Source of the DNA: Bacteroidota bacterium
GTDB lineage: Bacteria > Bacteroidota > Bacteroidia > AKYH767-A > 2013-40CM-41-45
Direction of reading: 5' to 3'
DNA: 64,000 bases
Assembly: GCA_016721305.1 (NCBI GenBank)
Contig: JADKIH010000002.1
Span: forward strand, 248,001 to 312,000
Of the stretch, positions 49,715-58,765 are shown one piece after another; position 1 is the first letter of the stretch; the number at the start of each line of letters is the position of its first letter. Made by a program: the position numbers and the translations under genes. The notes beneath the pieces are model-generated. The model saw only the letters and a program-made list of their open reading frames with translations, had not been told where the DNA came from and made no database searches.

Positions 49715-51524
49715 ATGAAGCTACTTTTATCCTACCTCAAGAATTACAAGAAATTTGTCCTTTTAGCCCTGCTTTTGGCTGCTGTCAACCAGTGCTTTTC
49801 TCTCATGGACCCGCTTATTGCCGGAAAAATGATGGACCGTTTTGGTGTTCACATTTCTGATTATCAAAACGATCCGAGTCGAACCTTTTATACTGATATT
49901 CTATGGCTGCTCTGTGCTTCTATGGGCGTGGCAATGATTTCACGTATTGCGAAGAATTTCCAAGACTACTTCGTTAATGTCGTTGTCCAAAAAGTGGGAG
50001 CCGATATGTACACCGATGGTATCCGTCATTCACTCGAACTTCCTTACCAGGTTTTCGAAGATCAACGAAGCGGCGAAACCTTAGGCAAGCTTCAAAAAGT
50101 TCGCTCCGACTCGGAGAAATTCATTATCAGCTTTATCAGCGTGGTATTCCAAACCTTAGTCGGACTGGTTTTCGTTCTCTGGTATGCATTTAGTGTTCAT
50201 TGGCTCATTGCTCCTGTATTCCTTCTTACCGTCCCCTTACTGGGTGTCATCAGCAATTTTCTAAGTAAGAATATCAAGAAAGTAAGCAAAGTGATCCTCA
50301 GTGAAACTACATCTCTTGCAGGAAGCACTACCGAATCTTTGAGAAATATTGAGCTCGTAAAAAGTCTCGGCCTCGCCAAACAGGAAATCGATCGTCTTAA
50401 TTCTACTACAGGGAAAATCCTGAAACTGGAATTGAAAAAAGTGCGCTACGTACGAAGTCTGAGCTTTGTTCAAGGCACAACGGTGAATTTCCTCCGCACA
50501 AGCTTTGTCTTCCTTCTCTATTATCTCGTATTTCACGATATCATTACTCCCGGAAAACTCATGACGCTGATGTTTTTCAGCTTCTTTATTTTCGGACCAC
50601 TTCAGGAATTAGGTAATGTAATCGCTATCTATCGCGAAGCACAGGCATCGCTTTCTAATTTCGAAACTATCCTTAGCATGCCGCTTGAGCCTCGTCCGGA
50701 ACATCCGGCTTCGGTAGGAAACGTTGCCCGCCTCCGCTTTGAAAATGTAACTTATCGCCACCAATCATCCAATGCAAATGCAGTCGAAGGAATTAACTTC
50801 ACTGTCAAGCAAGGAGAAAGCATTGCCTTCGTCGGCCCTTCAGGTGCAGGAAAAACGACGCTCGTGAAATTACTCGTCGGACTTTATCTTCCTAATGAAG
50901 GAACTATTTACTACAACGACCTGCCGGGCGACACAATCAACAAAGACGATTTGCGAGAACAAATTGGACTCGTGACGCAAGACTCTCAATTGTTCAGCGG
51001 ATCGATTCGCGAGAATTTACTCTTCGTTAATCCGACTGCTACGGATGAAGAGTGTATGGATGTTTTACAAAAGGCATCATGTCAGAGTTTATTAGCAAGA
51101 GCCTCGAACGGATTAGACACCGTTATCGGTGAAGGTGGCGTAAAAGTTTCCGGTGGTGAAAAACAACGGTTTGTCTATTGCCCGTGCATTGTTACGTCGC
51201 CCACATCTGTTGGTCTTCGATGAAGCCACCTCCGCTCTCGACTCTATCACGGAAGAAGAAATCACCGGCACGATTCGTCAGCTTTCTGCACGCGACGAAC
51301 ATATTACGATTATGATTGCCCATCGTCTCAGCACAATCATGCACGCCAATCGCATTTTTGTACTTGAAAAAGGACACATTGTAGAGTCAGGTACACACGA
51401 CGAATTACTGTCAGGAAAAGGCCTTTATTACGCAATGTGGCGGCAACAAATCGGAGAACGAAAGCGTACTGATATACAGAATGGAAATGGCCATGTGGCC
51501 CCGAAAGTTATGGCTCGCACATAA
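49715..51524 (+). CDS. ABC transporter, fused permease and ATPase (MsbA-like), one frameshift
   Basis: About 603 residues: a six-helix exporter domain (MKLLLSYLKNYKKFVLLALLL to ~330) and a nucleotide-binding domain. Walker A is GPSGAGKTTLVKL (about residue 375), the Q-loop region LVTQDSQLFSGSIRENL, the signature VSGGEKQR, Walker B HLLVFDEATSALDS and the switch His IAHRLST. It would work as a homo- or heterodimer exporting lipid, peptide or drug; substrate not inferable. One extra T at about 51168-51170 shifts the frame between GGEKQR and LSIARALLRRP. Its stop is ~50 nt before the Nudix gene. Confidence 0.88.
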
Positions 51525-51574
51525 CCCCGTCCGTTCCTCCTACCCCGAAAGAGTCATTAAAAAGGGGATTTTTT

Positions 51575-52210
51575 ATGTTATCAGAATTAAGCAGACAACT
51601 CAGACAACGTTTAGCGCTTCCGCTTCCCGGAATTGAAGCCCAATATCAAATGGCTCATGCGGAAAGAAGAGTTAATTTATCACGATATCGCATTCCCGAA
51701 AATGTAAGAAAAGGCAGTGTCCTGCTTTTGCTTTATGAAAAAAACGGGGAAATAATGTTTCCGTTAATCGTGAGACAAGAATACGAAGGTGTTCATAGCG
51801 GACAAGTTGCCTTACCCGGAGGAAAATACGAAGAGGAAGATGGCACTTTGGAATATACGGCCATCCGTGAATCTCACGAAGAAATCGGAATCATAAAACG
51901 CGACATTTCACTCATTGGGCAACTAACGGAATTATATATCCCTCCAAGCAACTTTTTAGTACAACCGTTTATCGGAACTTTAAATTACGAGCCAACTTTT
52001 TTACCGGATGCCAAAGAGGTTGCACGCGTAGTTGAAATCAGCCTTGAAAATCTGATGGACGAACACCGTGTGAGCGAAAAAGTAATTAAGCTAAGTAATG
52101 GAATGGAAATACTAACGCCCTACTTCAGCCTCCGCGGAAATGTAGTTTGGGGAGCAACCGCCATGATGTTGGCTGAGATGAAATCGGTTCTGTACGAAAT
52201 CGGTTACTAG
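51575..52210 (+). CDS. CoA pyrophosphatase-type Nudix hydrolase
   Basis: 211 residues. The Nudix box GGKYEEEDGTLEYTAIRESHEEIGI (GX5EX7REXXEEXGI, about residue 90) and the preceding YEGVHSGQVALPGGKYE place it in the CoA diphosphatase (NudL/YeaB) group, which splits CoA into 3',5'-ADP and phosphopantetheine. The N-terminal PLPGIEAQYQMAHAERR also fits. It ends in a 4-nt overlap with the corrected end of the convergent tag gene. Intact. Confidence 0.87.
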   Translation: MLSELSRQLRQRLALPLPGIEAQYQMAHAERRVNLSRYRIPENVRKGSVLLLLYEKNGEIMFPLIVRQEYEGVHSGQVALPGGKYEEEDGTLEYTAIRESHEEIGIIKRDISLIGQLTELYIPPSNFLVQPFIGTLNYEPTFLPDAKEVARVVEISLENLMDEHRVSEKVIKLSNGMEILTPYFSLRGNVVWGATAMMLAEMKSVLYEIGY

Positions 52211-52778
52211 GAAACTTTCTTGTGTCTGAAACAATCTTTCAGATGGTCGTTGACCATGCCTGCTGCTTGCATATACGCATAACAGATTGTTGAGCCAACG
52301 AATTTAAAGCCCTGGCATACAAATCCTTACTCATGTTATCGGATTCTTCTGTACGGGCAGGAACATCGCCTGTTTTCACTCTCTTGCCCTGTATAACCTT
52401 CCCTTTGGTAAACTGCCAGATATACTTATCGAAGCTTCCAAACTCCTTCTGAATGGCCAGAAATGCCTTTGCATTGCCAATAGTTGCCTGTACTTTCAGG
52501 CGGTTCCGGATGATTCCGGGATCCAATAAAAGCTTCTCGATTTTAGCCTCCTTGTAGCGGGAGATTTTCACCGGATCGAAACCATCGAAGGCCTTCCGGA
52601 AAGTCTCCCGCTTATTGAGGATTATACTCCAACTTAGTCCTGCCTGAAAAGAATCCAGAACGATGTACTCAAAATGAAGCGCATCATCATGAACCGGTAC
52701 TCCCCATTCAGTGTCGTGATATTCCATCATCAACTCCGTCGACAAGCACCAAGGGCAACGAACTAGTTCTTTCTTCAT
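52207..52778 (-). CDS. tag: DNA-3-methyladenine glycosylase I, one frameshift near the end
   Basis: About 190 residues. Tag removes 3-methyladenine from alkylated DNA in base excision repair. The N-terminus VRCPWCLS and YHDTEWGVPVHDD are diagnostic; the Cys is a zinc ligand. The uncorrected frame ends early (52239) after SDNMSKDLYAR. Adding one G to a GGG run near 52335 continues GFKFVGSTICYAYMQAAGMVNDHLKDCFRH and gives the C-terminal His/Cys zinc ligands, with a stop at 52207. Its ATG overlaps the gltA stop (ATGA), so it is translationally coupled to citrate synthase. The 3' end overlaps the Nudix gene by 4 nt. Confidence 0.9.
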
Positions 52779-54110
52779 GCTTTCGCCGTCTGAGCAGCGA
52801 TCGCTTTTGCTGCTTTCTCCTTCATACCTTCAGAAGTCACAGAACCCGGACGTTCAAGAGGATGACCAAGTGCACGATCCCACAATAATGAAGAAAGTAC
52901 ACCTAATGCGCGACTCACCAAACAATACCGTATAGAAATCATACTCTACCAATCCGTAGTGAATCAAGAATGCACCACTGTGAGCGTCAACATTCGGCCA
53001 AGGATTCTTAATCTTTTTAAAACCTTCCAGAATTGGAGGAACTACTTCGTAAACCATTTTCACGATACGACAATTCTCATCGTCCGGCATATACTTCGAA
53101 GCGAAATCCATCTGCGCCGTGAAGCGAGGATCAGTTTTACGTAATACGGCATGACCATAACCCGGAACAACTTTTCCTTCTTCCATCGTCTTCATCACAT
53201 AATCGTGAATCTGCTCTTTTGTCGGAGCTGCTCCACCGTAATAGTCGCGCAGATCTAAGATCCAACGAACCACTTCCTGATTAGCGAGACCATGTAACGG
53301 ACCTGCCAATCCATTCATTCCGGCAGCAAACGATAAATATGGGTCGCTTAGAGCTGAACCAACAAGATGTGTTGTATGTGCAGAAACGTTTCCTCCTTCG
53401 TGATCGGCGTGAATAGTCAGATACAAACGCATCATACGTTTCATATCGTAATTATCATAGCCAAGCATGTGAGCAAAGTTCGCTGCCCAATCCAGCTTCG
53501 GATCCGGCTCAATGTGTACGTTATTTTTGTAGACACGACGATAGATGTATGCAGCAATACGCGGCAAACGTGCGATGAGATTCATCACATCTTCGTACAT
53601 CGGATCCCAATATTCTTTCTTGTTTAAACCTTTGCGATAAGCAGCAGCGAAAACTGATTCAGTCTGCAAAGCCATTACAGCCATACTGAATTGTGTCATC
53701 GGATGAGTATTCACCGGCAATGCATCGAGCATGTCGAATACGTGCTTCGGAACATTACTACGACGAGCCCAGGCAATACTCACGTTCATCGCATCGTCTT
53801 CCGTAGGCAGCTGACCCATCAGCATCAGATAAAAAATTCCTTCCGGCAATGGCTCGCTGTCGCCATGTGCTTTCGGAAGTTTATCCTGCAGTTCAGGAAT
53901 GCTATACCCGCGGAAACGAATTCCTTCCTCCGGATCAAGCTTGCTGGTTTCTGTAACCATCCCGATCATCCCTTTCATGCCACTGTACACTTGTTCGATA
54001 GTGTACTGACCGATTACATGATGACCATTCTCTTTGATGAAGTCCTTTATCTCTGCGGACATTGGCAACGCAACTTTGGCGAACTGCTCTTTTATCTTAT
54101 CTGTTTTCAC
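52775..54110 (-). CDS. gltA: Citrate synthase, one frameshift near the C-terminus
   Basis: About 444 residues. It condenses acetyl-CoA with oxaloacetate at the head of the TCA cycle. Motifs: RFRGYSIPELQ, DHEGGNVSAHTTHLVGSALSDPYLSFAAGMNGLAGPLHG (active-site His), PGYGHAVLRKTDPR and WPNVDAHSGAFL (active-site Asp). The frame is lost near 52915 after FYTVLFG: a 2-nt loss from a GTGT run hides VSRALGVLSSLLWDRALGHPLERPGS, which then continues to a stop at 52775 that overlaps the tag start. It is third in an eno, small TM, gltA, tag operon. Confidence 0.92.
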
Positions 54111-54161
54111 TGACGAATAATAATGCTAAATACTGTTTATTTAATGAGCGAGATGAATTCC

Positions 54162-54419
54162 CTAATTCAACCGCATTTTTTCCATGTTATCTTTTTTCTT
54201 ATTCGATTGTAAATCGAGCTCCGGAAGAACCAAAACCAGACTCACCACAAAGCCAATCAATAGTATCACCCAAACAGCCATTTGAAGGCGCTTTTTATCT
54301 TAGATCTCTGAAAGAACGGCTTCTTTTTATGGATACCGAACGCGCTTACGCAAACGACCACTTCTGGGAGAAATCGAATATTCTCCTGAAGCTAATTTAT
54401 CGAGTGTGTCCTGATCCAT
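54162..54419 (-). CDS. Small single-TM protein between eno and gltA, two frameshifts
   Basis: In the 300-nt gap after eno, ATG 54419 begins MDQDTLDKLASGEYSISPRSG, then RLRKRVRY. After a one-base change the chain reads KKKPFFQRSKIKSAFKWLFG, and after a second change VILLIGFVVSLVLVLPELDLQ, ending at TAG 54162. The corrected protein has ~85 residues: a basic cytoplasmic part and one membrane helix. It starts 18 nt after eno and ends 51 nt before gltA, so it is cotranscribed. The order of the pieces and the good TM helix support a real gene damaged by indels. Family not recognised with certainty. Confidence 0.55.
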
Positions 54420-54437
54420 GTCTAACAATCGGATGAA

Positions 54438-55735
54438 CTATTGGTTTATCTTGTAATGAATTTGAAGTCTTTCCGCCAAATCGCGCACTTGCCCCAAGCC
54501 TTCTTCGATACGAAGAAGTTGATTGTATTTCGCAATCCGGTCGGAACGCGATGCGGAGCCTGTTTTAATTTGTCCGGTTCCCAAAGCAACAGCCAGATCT
54601 GCAATTGTCACATCTTCCGTTTCGCCGCTGCGATGACTCATCACAGCAGTGTAACTGCTAGTTTGTGCCATCTTCACCGCTTCAATCGTTTCCGTCAATG
54701 TTCCAATCTGATTAACTTTTACCAAGAATCGAATTGGCAATATTCTCTTTAATTCCACGACTGAATCGTTTACATTGGTAACAAATAAATCATCGCCTAC
54801 CAACTGAATTCTCTTTCCGACTTTCTCCGTAAGTATTCTCCAACCTTCCCAATCGTCTTCGGCCAAACCGTCTTCGATAGAAACAATCGGATATTTATTG
54901 ATCCATGACTCCCAGTAAGAGGCCATTTCTGCCGGAGACAATTTGTCGCCTGTCGATTTTTTGAAAATGTATTTTCCCGCTTGTGCATCGAAGAATTCAG
55001 ATGAAGCTGCATCCATGGCAATGAACATATCCTTGCCCGGAGTATAACCTGCTTCTCCAATGGCATCCAGTACAGACTGAATTGCTTCTTCATTCGATTT
55101 CATATTCGGCGCAAAGCCGCCTTCGTCGCCCACATTGGTCGAAAGACCTTTTTCTTCAATACAGATTTCAAATGGTGAAACACTTCAGTTCCCATTCGTA
55201 ATGATTCGGAAAACGATTCTGCTCCAATTGGCATAATCATGAATTCCTGAAAGTCGATGCTGTTATCGGCATGTGAACCTCCGTTGAGGATATTCATCAT
55301 CGGCACCGGAAGGATATTTGCATTTACGCCACCTACATATCTGTACAATGGTTGTCCGGCTTCTATTGCTGCAGCCTTAGCACAGGCCAAGCTTACTCCG
55401 AGAATAGCATTGGCACCTAAATTGGATTTGTTCTCAGTCGCATCGAGCTCTATCATTCGAGTATCGATCAACACCTGATTGAAAACCGGGTAGCCATTCA
55501 GCTCATCGTTCAACAACGTATTGACATTGTGAACAGCCTTCAAAACTCCTTTCCCTAAATACTTCTTCTTGTCACCATCACGCAACTCAACCGCTTCGTG
55601 AACTCCAGTGGAAGCCCCGCTCGGAACTGCGGCACGACCTACTACTCCGTTCTGAGTGATAACTTCAACTTCGACCGTCGGATTACCTCTTGAATCAAGG
55701 ATCTGGCGGGCGTGTATGGATTGGATGAGACTCAT
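54438..55735 (-). CDS. eno: Enolase, one frameshift
   Basis: About 432 residues. It converts 2-phosphoglycerate to phosphoenolpyruvate and is also a common degradosome or surface protein elsewhere. N-terminal QILDSRGNPTVEVEV and PSGASTGVHEAVELRD, then GDEGGFAPN, SIEDGLAEDDWEGW, LVGDDLFVTN, LVKVNQIGTLTET and SHRSGETEDVTIADLAVALGTGQIKTG: metal ligands and the catalytic Lys are present. One lost A at 55149-55153 separates SVLKKK from GLSTNVGDEGG. First gene of the eno, small TM, gltA, tag operon, with a clear promoter upstream. Confidence 0.95.
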
Positions 55736-55829
55736 AGTTTTTTATGGTTTAAACCGTTGGCCTGAAAAGCTCATTAAGAGAGAAATTGTCAGGATTCGGA
55801 AAACAGGTTAAGTTAATGGTTGTGACAGG

Positions 55830-55860
55830 CAAAAGTATAAAAATTTGACCGTTCCGCAAA
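55830..55860 (-). promoter_or_regulatory. Promoter of the eno operon
   Basis: On the minus strand, TTTG (plus-strand 55857-55860), a 19-nt spacer, then TACTTTTG (55830-55837). This is an exact TTTG-N19-TAnnTTTG Bacteroidota promoter, ~95 nt upstream of the eno ATG. The -33 box and spacer lie inside the inverted repeat at 55846-55873. Confidence 0.7.
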
Positions 55861-55873
55861 GTGAGAACGGTCA
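55846..55873. promoter_or_regulatory. Candidate operator: 9-bp inverted repeat over the eno -33 box
   Basis: TGACCGTTC and GAACGGTCA (55846-55854 and 55865-55873) are perfect reverse complements, 10 nt apart. They enclose the -33 TTTG and the upstream part of the spacer. The spacing (19 nt centre to centre) suits a dimeric DNA-binding protein. An alternative is a terminator hairpin of a transcript from further right. Confidence 0.45.
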
Positions 55874-55898
55874 TGTTTTAAGTCACCTTTTTTGCCAA

Positions 55899-55968
55899 GG
55901 ATCAAGGCCAGCGCCTCGAGGCGATTTCCTATTAGACGAATGACAAAAAGTTAAATGGGCCTTGACCC
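55899..55968 (-). ncRNA. Candidate structured RNA or leader upstream of eno
   Basis: On the minus strand GGGTCAAGGCC pairs with GGCCTTGATCC over 11 bp (one G-U), enclosing a smaller GCCTCGAGGC palindrome. The pairing is complete only on the minus strand; on the plus strand one pair is A-C. The rest of the 55736-56139 gap (404 nt) holds the eno promoter and no convincing ORF. No family recognised. Confidence 0.25.
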
Positions 55969-56139
55969 TAAGTATCACAAAAATCCTTTTCGCAAGCAAA
56001 TTTATTCGCAGAATACCACTTCTGTTAACAGATTGGAGACACCCTAAACACCATGATGCGTTAGTCGTCAAGGGACTTACTTTTCACCTGTATCACCATT
56101 ACCTCTTTCCCGAAATCGCCAATTCTCTATCTTCGCGTC

Positions 56140-56916
56140 GTGGACACTTTTTTCAAAGCCCGACAATACCTGAAATACAAGCTGACTGCCGGAACCCGGC
56201 ACGATGTCCACTCGCCTTTTGTGTTCGACTTTGTCAACACGATTCTTCGCGATAAAACCCCGTTTTTATTCCTTCGTGCCCATTGAAGCTGTTCGGTCGA
56301 AAATGCTCTTGAGCAACGATGTAATTGACGTACTCGATTTGGGCGCCTCCGCTAATCATGGCAAACGCAAGATCTCGGATATTGCAAACTCTGCATTGCT
56401 TCCGGTCAAATATGGTCAAATGCTTTTTCGAATGGCCAATCACTTCCGCCCTACTTCTGTTCTTGAACTAGGCACTTCTCTTGGCATTACCAGCTTGTAC
56501 CTGGCTATGGCTAACAAGAAAACACCGGTTTGCACCATCGAAGGGAGTCCTGAATAGCCTCCGTTGCGCAATCAGGCTTCGGTAGACTCTCCTGCACGAA
56601 TATCGAATCGGCAGTCGGTGACTTTTCGAGCGAACTGCCACGATACTTATCCTCGGTGAGCAAGATCGGATTGGCTTTCATCGACGGAAACCATCGGTAT
56701 GGAGCCACGATGGATTATTTTAAAGCCTGTCTCGAAAAACAGGACGATGATTCGATTCTCATCTTCGACGATATCAACTGGAGCAAAGAAATGGCCCGAG
56801 CATGGAAGGAAATTTCTTCCAACGAAAAAGTCACCGTTTCAATCGATTTGTTCCGAATGGGAATTGTGTTTTTCCGTCAAGGAGTTCCCAAACAACACTT
56901 CAAGCTAAAATTCTGA
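56140..56916 (+). CDS. Class I SAM-dependent methyltransferase, two frameshifts
   Basis: About 258 residues from a GTG (56140). The N-terminus ARQYLKYKL ... HDVHSPFVFDFVNTIL is a Bacteroidota signature of an O-methyltransferase-like family. The SAM fold follows: SVLELGTSLGITSLYLAMA (motif I, about residue 110), CTIEGSPE (motif II, acidic end of strand 2), GLAFIDGNHRYGATMDYF and DSILIFDDINWSKEM. Substrate unknown. The frame moves at the T-run 56263-56267 (DKTPFYSFVP, one extra T) and at 56554 (SPE then IASVAQSGFGRL, one lost A). The start is chosen by alignment to the SPFVF block; no ATG is nearby. Confidence 0.8.
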
Positions 56917-56964
56917 TCCGTCACCTACGGTGTAGCTATTCTTTGTTGCTTTTGAAAATAACTT

Positions 56965-56992
56965 TTTGATAACAGAATAAGCCTTACTTTTG
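56965..56992 (+). promoter_or_regulatory. Promoter of the LolD-like gene
   Basis: TTTG at 56965-56968, a 16-nt spacer, TACTTTTG at 56985-56992. Spacing is a little short of the usual 17-20. The leader to ATG 57058 is about 65 nt. Confidence 0.5.
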
Positions 56993-57057
56993 CTTCAGCC
57001 TCAAAACAAGTGTGAAACAATTTAAGGCCTCCAGTTTTACTTATCTACCTCCAGCGT

Positions 57058-57747
57058 ATGTCGGCTCTTCTAGAATTAAAAAGTATTGGTAAAAGATACA
57101 TCATCGGAACCGAAGAAGTAAACGCTCTTCGAAGCATCGACCTCTTTATCAACAAAGGCGAATATGTTGCACTTATGGGACCTTCCGGCTCCGGTAAGTC
57201 GACGTTGATGAATATCATCGGTTGCCTTGATACGCCTACGAAAGGCTCTTATCTTCTCAACGGAAAAGAAGTCAGTAAGATGACGGACAACGAACTGGCG
57301 GAGATTCGCAACAAAGAAATCGGATTCATTTTCCAGACCTTTAATCTCGTGCCACGATCTAATGCGCTCGACAATGTCGCTTTGCCATTAGTTTATGCCG
57401 GAATCAAAAAGGAAGAACGTGAAACCCGTGCATCAAAAGCATTGGAAGATGTCGGCTTGCTGGAACGAGTCAAACACAAGCCGAATGAGCTCAGTGGTGG
57501 TCAGCGTCAGCGTGTAGCTGTTGCCCGTGCATTAGTCAATCGTCCGTCCATTATTTTGGCCGATGAACCAACAGGAAACCTCGACTCTAAAACCTCGGAA
57601 GAAATCATGAATCTTTTTGAAGAGATTCATAAAAAAGGCAATACGATTATCGTCGTAACTCACGAAGAAGATATCGCCCGTCATGCTTATCGAATTGTGC
57701 GTATCAAAGACGGCATGATTGAATCAGATACGCCAAATAGAAAATAA
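57058..57747 (+). CDS. ABC transporter ATP-binding protein (LolD/MacB-like)
   Basis: 229 residues. Walker A GPSGSGKSTLMNI (about residue 41), Q-loop GFIFQTFNLVPRSNALDNV, signature LSGGQRQRVAVARALVNRP, Walker B IILADEPTGNLDSKTSEEI and switch His VVTHEEDIARHAYRIV. The NLDSKTSEEIM pattern and short length fit the LolD/MacB class that works with FtsX-type permeases in lipoprotein release or peptide export. No permease is adjacent. It is followed 9 nt later by the PduO-type gene. Intact. Confidence 0.9.
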   Translation: MSALLELKSIGKRYIIGTEEVNALRSIDLFINKGEYVALMGPSGSGKSTLMNIIGCLDTPTKGSYLLNGKEVSKMTDNELAEIRNKEIGFIFQTFNLVPRSNALDNVALPLVYAGIKKEERETRASKALEDVGLLERVKHKPNELSGGQRQRVAVARALVNRPSIILADEPTGNLDSKTSEEIMNLFEEIHKKGNTIIVVTHEEDIARHAYRIVRIKDGMIESDTPNRK

Positions 57748-57756
57748 CATCCCCTT

Positions 57757-58304
57757 ATGAAAATATATACCCGCAAAGGCGACGAAGGGCAGACATCTTT
57801 AATCGGTGGCACACGTGTATCCAAAGCTCACATGAGAATTGATGCATATGGGACGGTCGACGAATTGAATTCCTATATCGGATGGCTTCGGGACCTATCT
57901 GGCCAGGCCGTTTCGGCAGGAGTACTTATTGAAATTCAGGATCGCCTTTTTACTATTGGTTCGTTACTTGCTTCAGACCCGGTGTCTTCAAAAATGAAAT
58001 TGCCGGAACTCAAAGAATCTGATGTGATCTTCCTTGAAGAAGAAATGGATCGATTGACAAAGACCTGCCGGAAATGAAATCTTTCATCCTTCCCGGCGGA
58101 CATCAGGCCTCCTCCTGCGCTCATGTTGCCCGTTGCGTTTGTCGCCGTGCCGAACGAAGCGTCGTTCTCCTTTCCGAAAACGATACCGTCGATCCGCTCG
58201 TGATCAAGTACCTGAATCGCCTTTCCGACTACCTCTTTGTGCTTTCCCGTCATTTGAGCGCATTTTTCAAGGCCGAGGAAACTCCTTGGAAAGCAAGGAT
58301 ATAA
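57757..58304 (+). CDS. Cob(I)alamin adenosyltransferase (PduO type), one frameshift
   Basis: About 182 residues. It makes adenosylcobalamin from cob(I)alamin and ATP. The N-terminus MKIYTRKGDEGQTSLIGGTRVSKAHMRIDAYGTVDELNSYIG is the ATP-binding signature. The C-terminal helix FILPGGHQASSCAHVARCVCRRAER carries the conserved Arg/Cys/Glu block and is reached by adding one A near 58065 (DRLTKDLPEMKSFILPGG). Overlapping B12-dependent pathways are not in the window. It is directly downstream of the LolD-like gene. Confidence 0.9.
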
Positions 58305-58388
58305 ATTAGTTCAGACCTTCATTTTCCCTATTTAATGAGCAAATATTCCAATTGACTATTTTGCTTTAGGATTTGAATTATATTTTTA

Positions 58389-58396
58389 TACTTTTG
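58389..58396 (+). promoter_or_regulatory. Putative -7 element for the DUF2795 gene
   Basis: TACTTTTG, an exact TAnnTTTG, ending 44 nt before ATG 58441. Confidence 0.45.
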
Positions 58397-58440
58397 CCAC
58401 CCATAAAAAACAGGCAAAAAACCTAAGCAATTATTTCATT

Positions 58441-58662
58441 ATGTATTGGACACTCGAATTAGCCCAGCACCTGGAAGATGCACCATGGCCGGCTACAAAA
58501 GATGAGTTGATTGATTACGGTATTCGCTCCGGAGCTCCTCTCGAAGTTATTGAGAACCTTCAGGAACTAGAAGACGAAGGCGAAGCTTATGAAAGTATCG
58601 AAGAAATCTGGCCTGATTATCCGACTAAAGATGATTTCTTTTTTAACGAAGACGAATATTAA
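58441..58662 (+). CDS. DUF2795 domain-containing small acidic protein
   Basis: 73 residues: MYWTLELAQHLEDAPWPATKDELIDYGIRSGAPLEVIENLQELEDEG, then an acidic tail DYPTKDDFFFNEDEY. The WPATKDELIDYA-like helix and LEVIENLQ match DUF2795, a small helical domain widely conserved in Bacteroidota, function unknown. It has its own promoter-like element and is followed by a strong terminator, so it is a monocistronic unit. Confidence 0.88.
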   Translation: MYWTLELAQHLEDAPWPATKDELIDYGIRSGAPLEVIENLQELEDEGEAYESIEEIWPDYPTKDDFFFNEDEY

Positions 58663-58697
58663 TCGAAACGTATTCATCATACTCAATTAAAATCTAC

Positions 58698-58724
58698 AAG
58701 AGGCCTCTATGGCCTCTTTTTTTT
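58698..58724 (+). terminator. Intrinsic terminator after the DUF2795 gene
   Basis: An 8-bp stem AAGAGGCC/GGCCTCTT with a 5-nt loop and an eight-T run, ~35 nt past the stop. The next gene's longest frame starts inside it, which argues for the later ATG. Confidence 0.9.
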
Positions 58725-58765
58725 ATCCCCTGCCATTCCTTATCTTTCAGTACAAATACACATCC

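Noticed and set aside
53367..54436. Plus-strand ORFs opposite gltA and the eno-gltA gap
   Set aside because: Composition is that of a reverse-strand shadow (many His, Cys and Arg), and the minus strand holds gltA and a plausible small membrane protein.
55883..56071. 62-residue minus-strand ORF upstream of eno
   Set aside because: No start context, no conserved pattern, low-complexity translation; the region is better explained as intergenic with possible RNA structure.
1..58304. Programmed frameshifting or an alternative genetic code as the cause of the broken genes
   Set aside because: The breaks are in unrelated genes, in both directions, without a shared slippery site plus structure, and no codon is consistently read through. 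Sequencing error explains them better.
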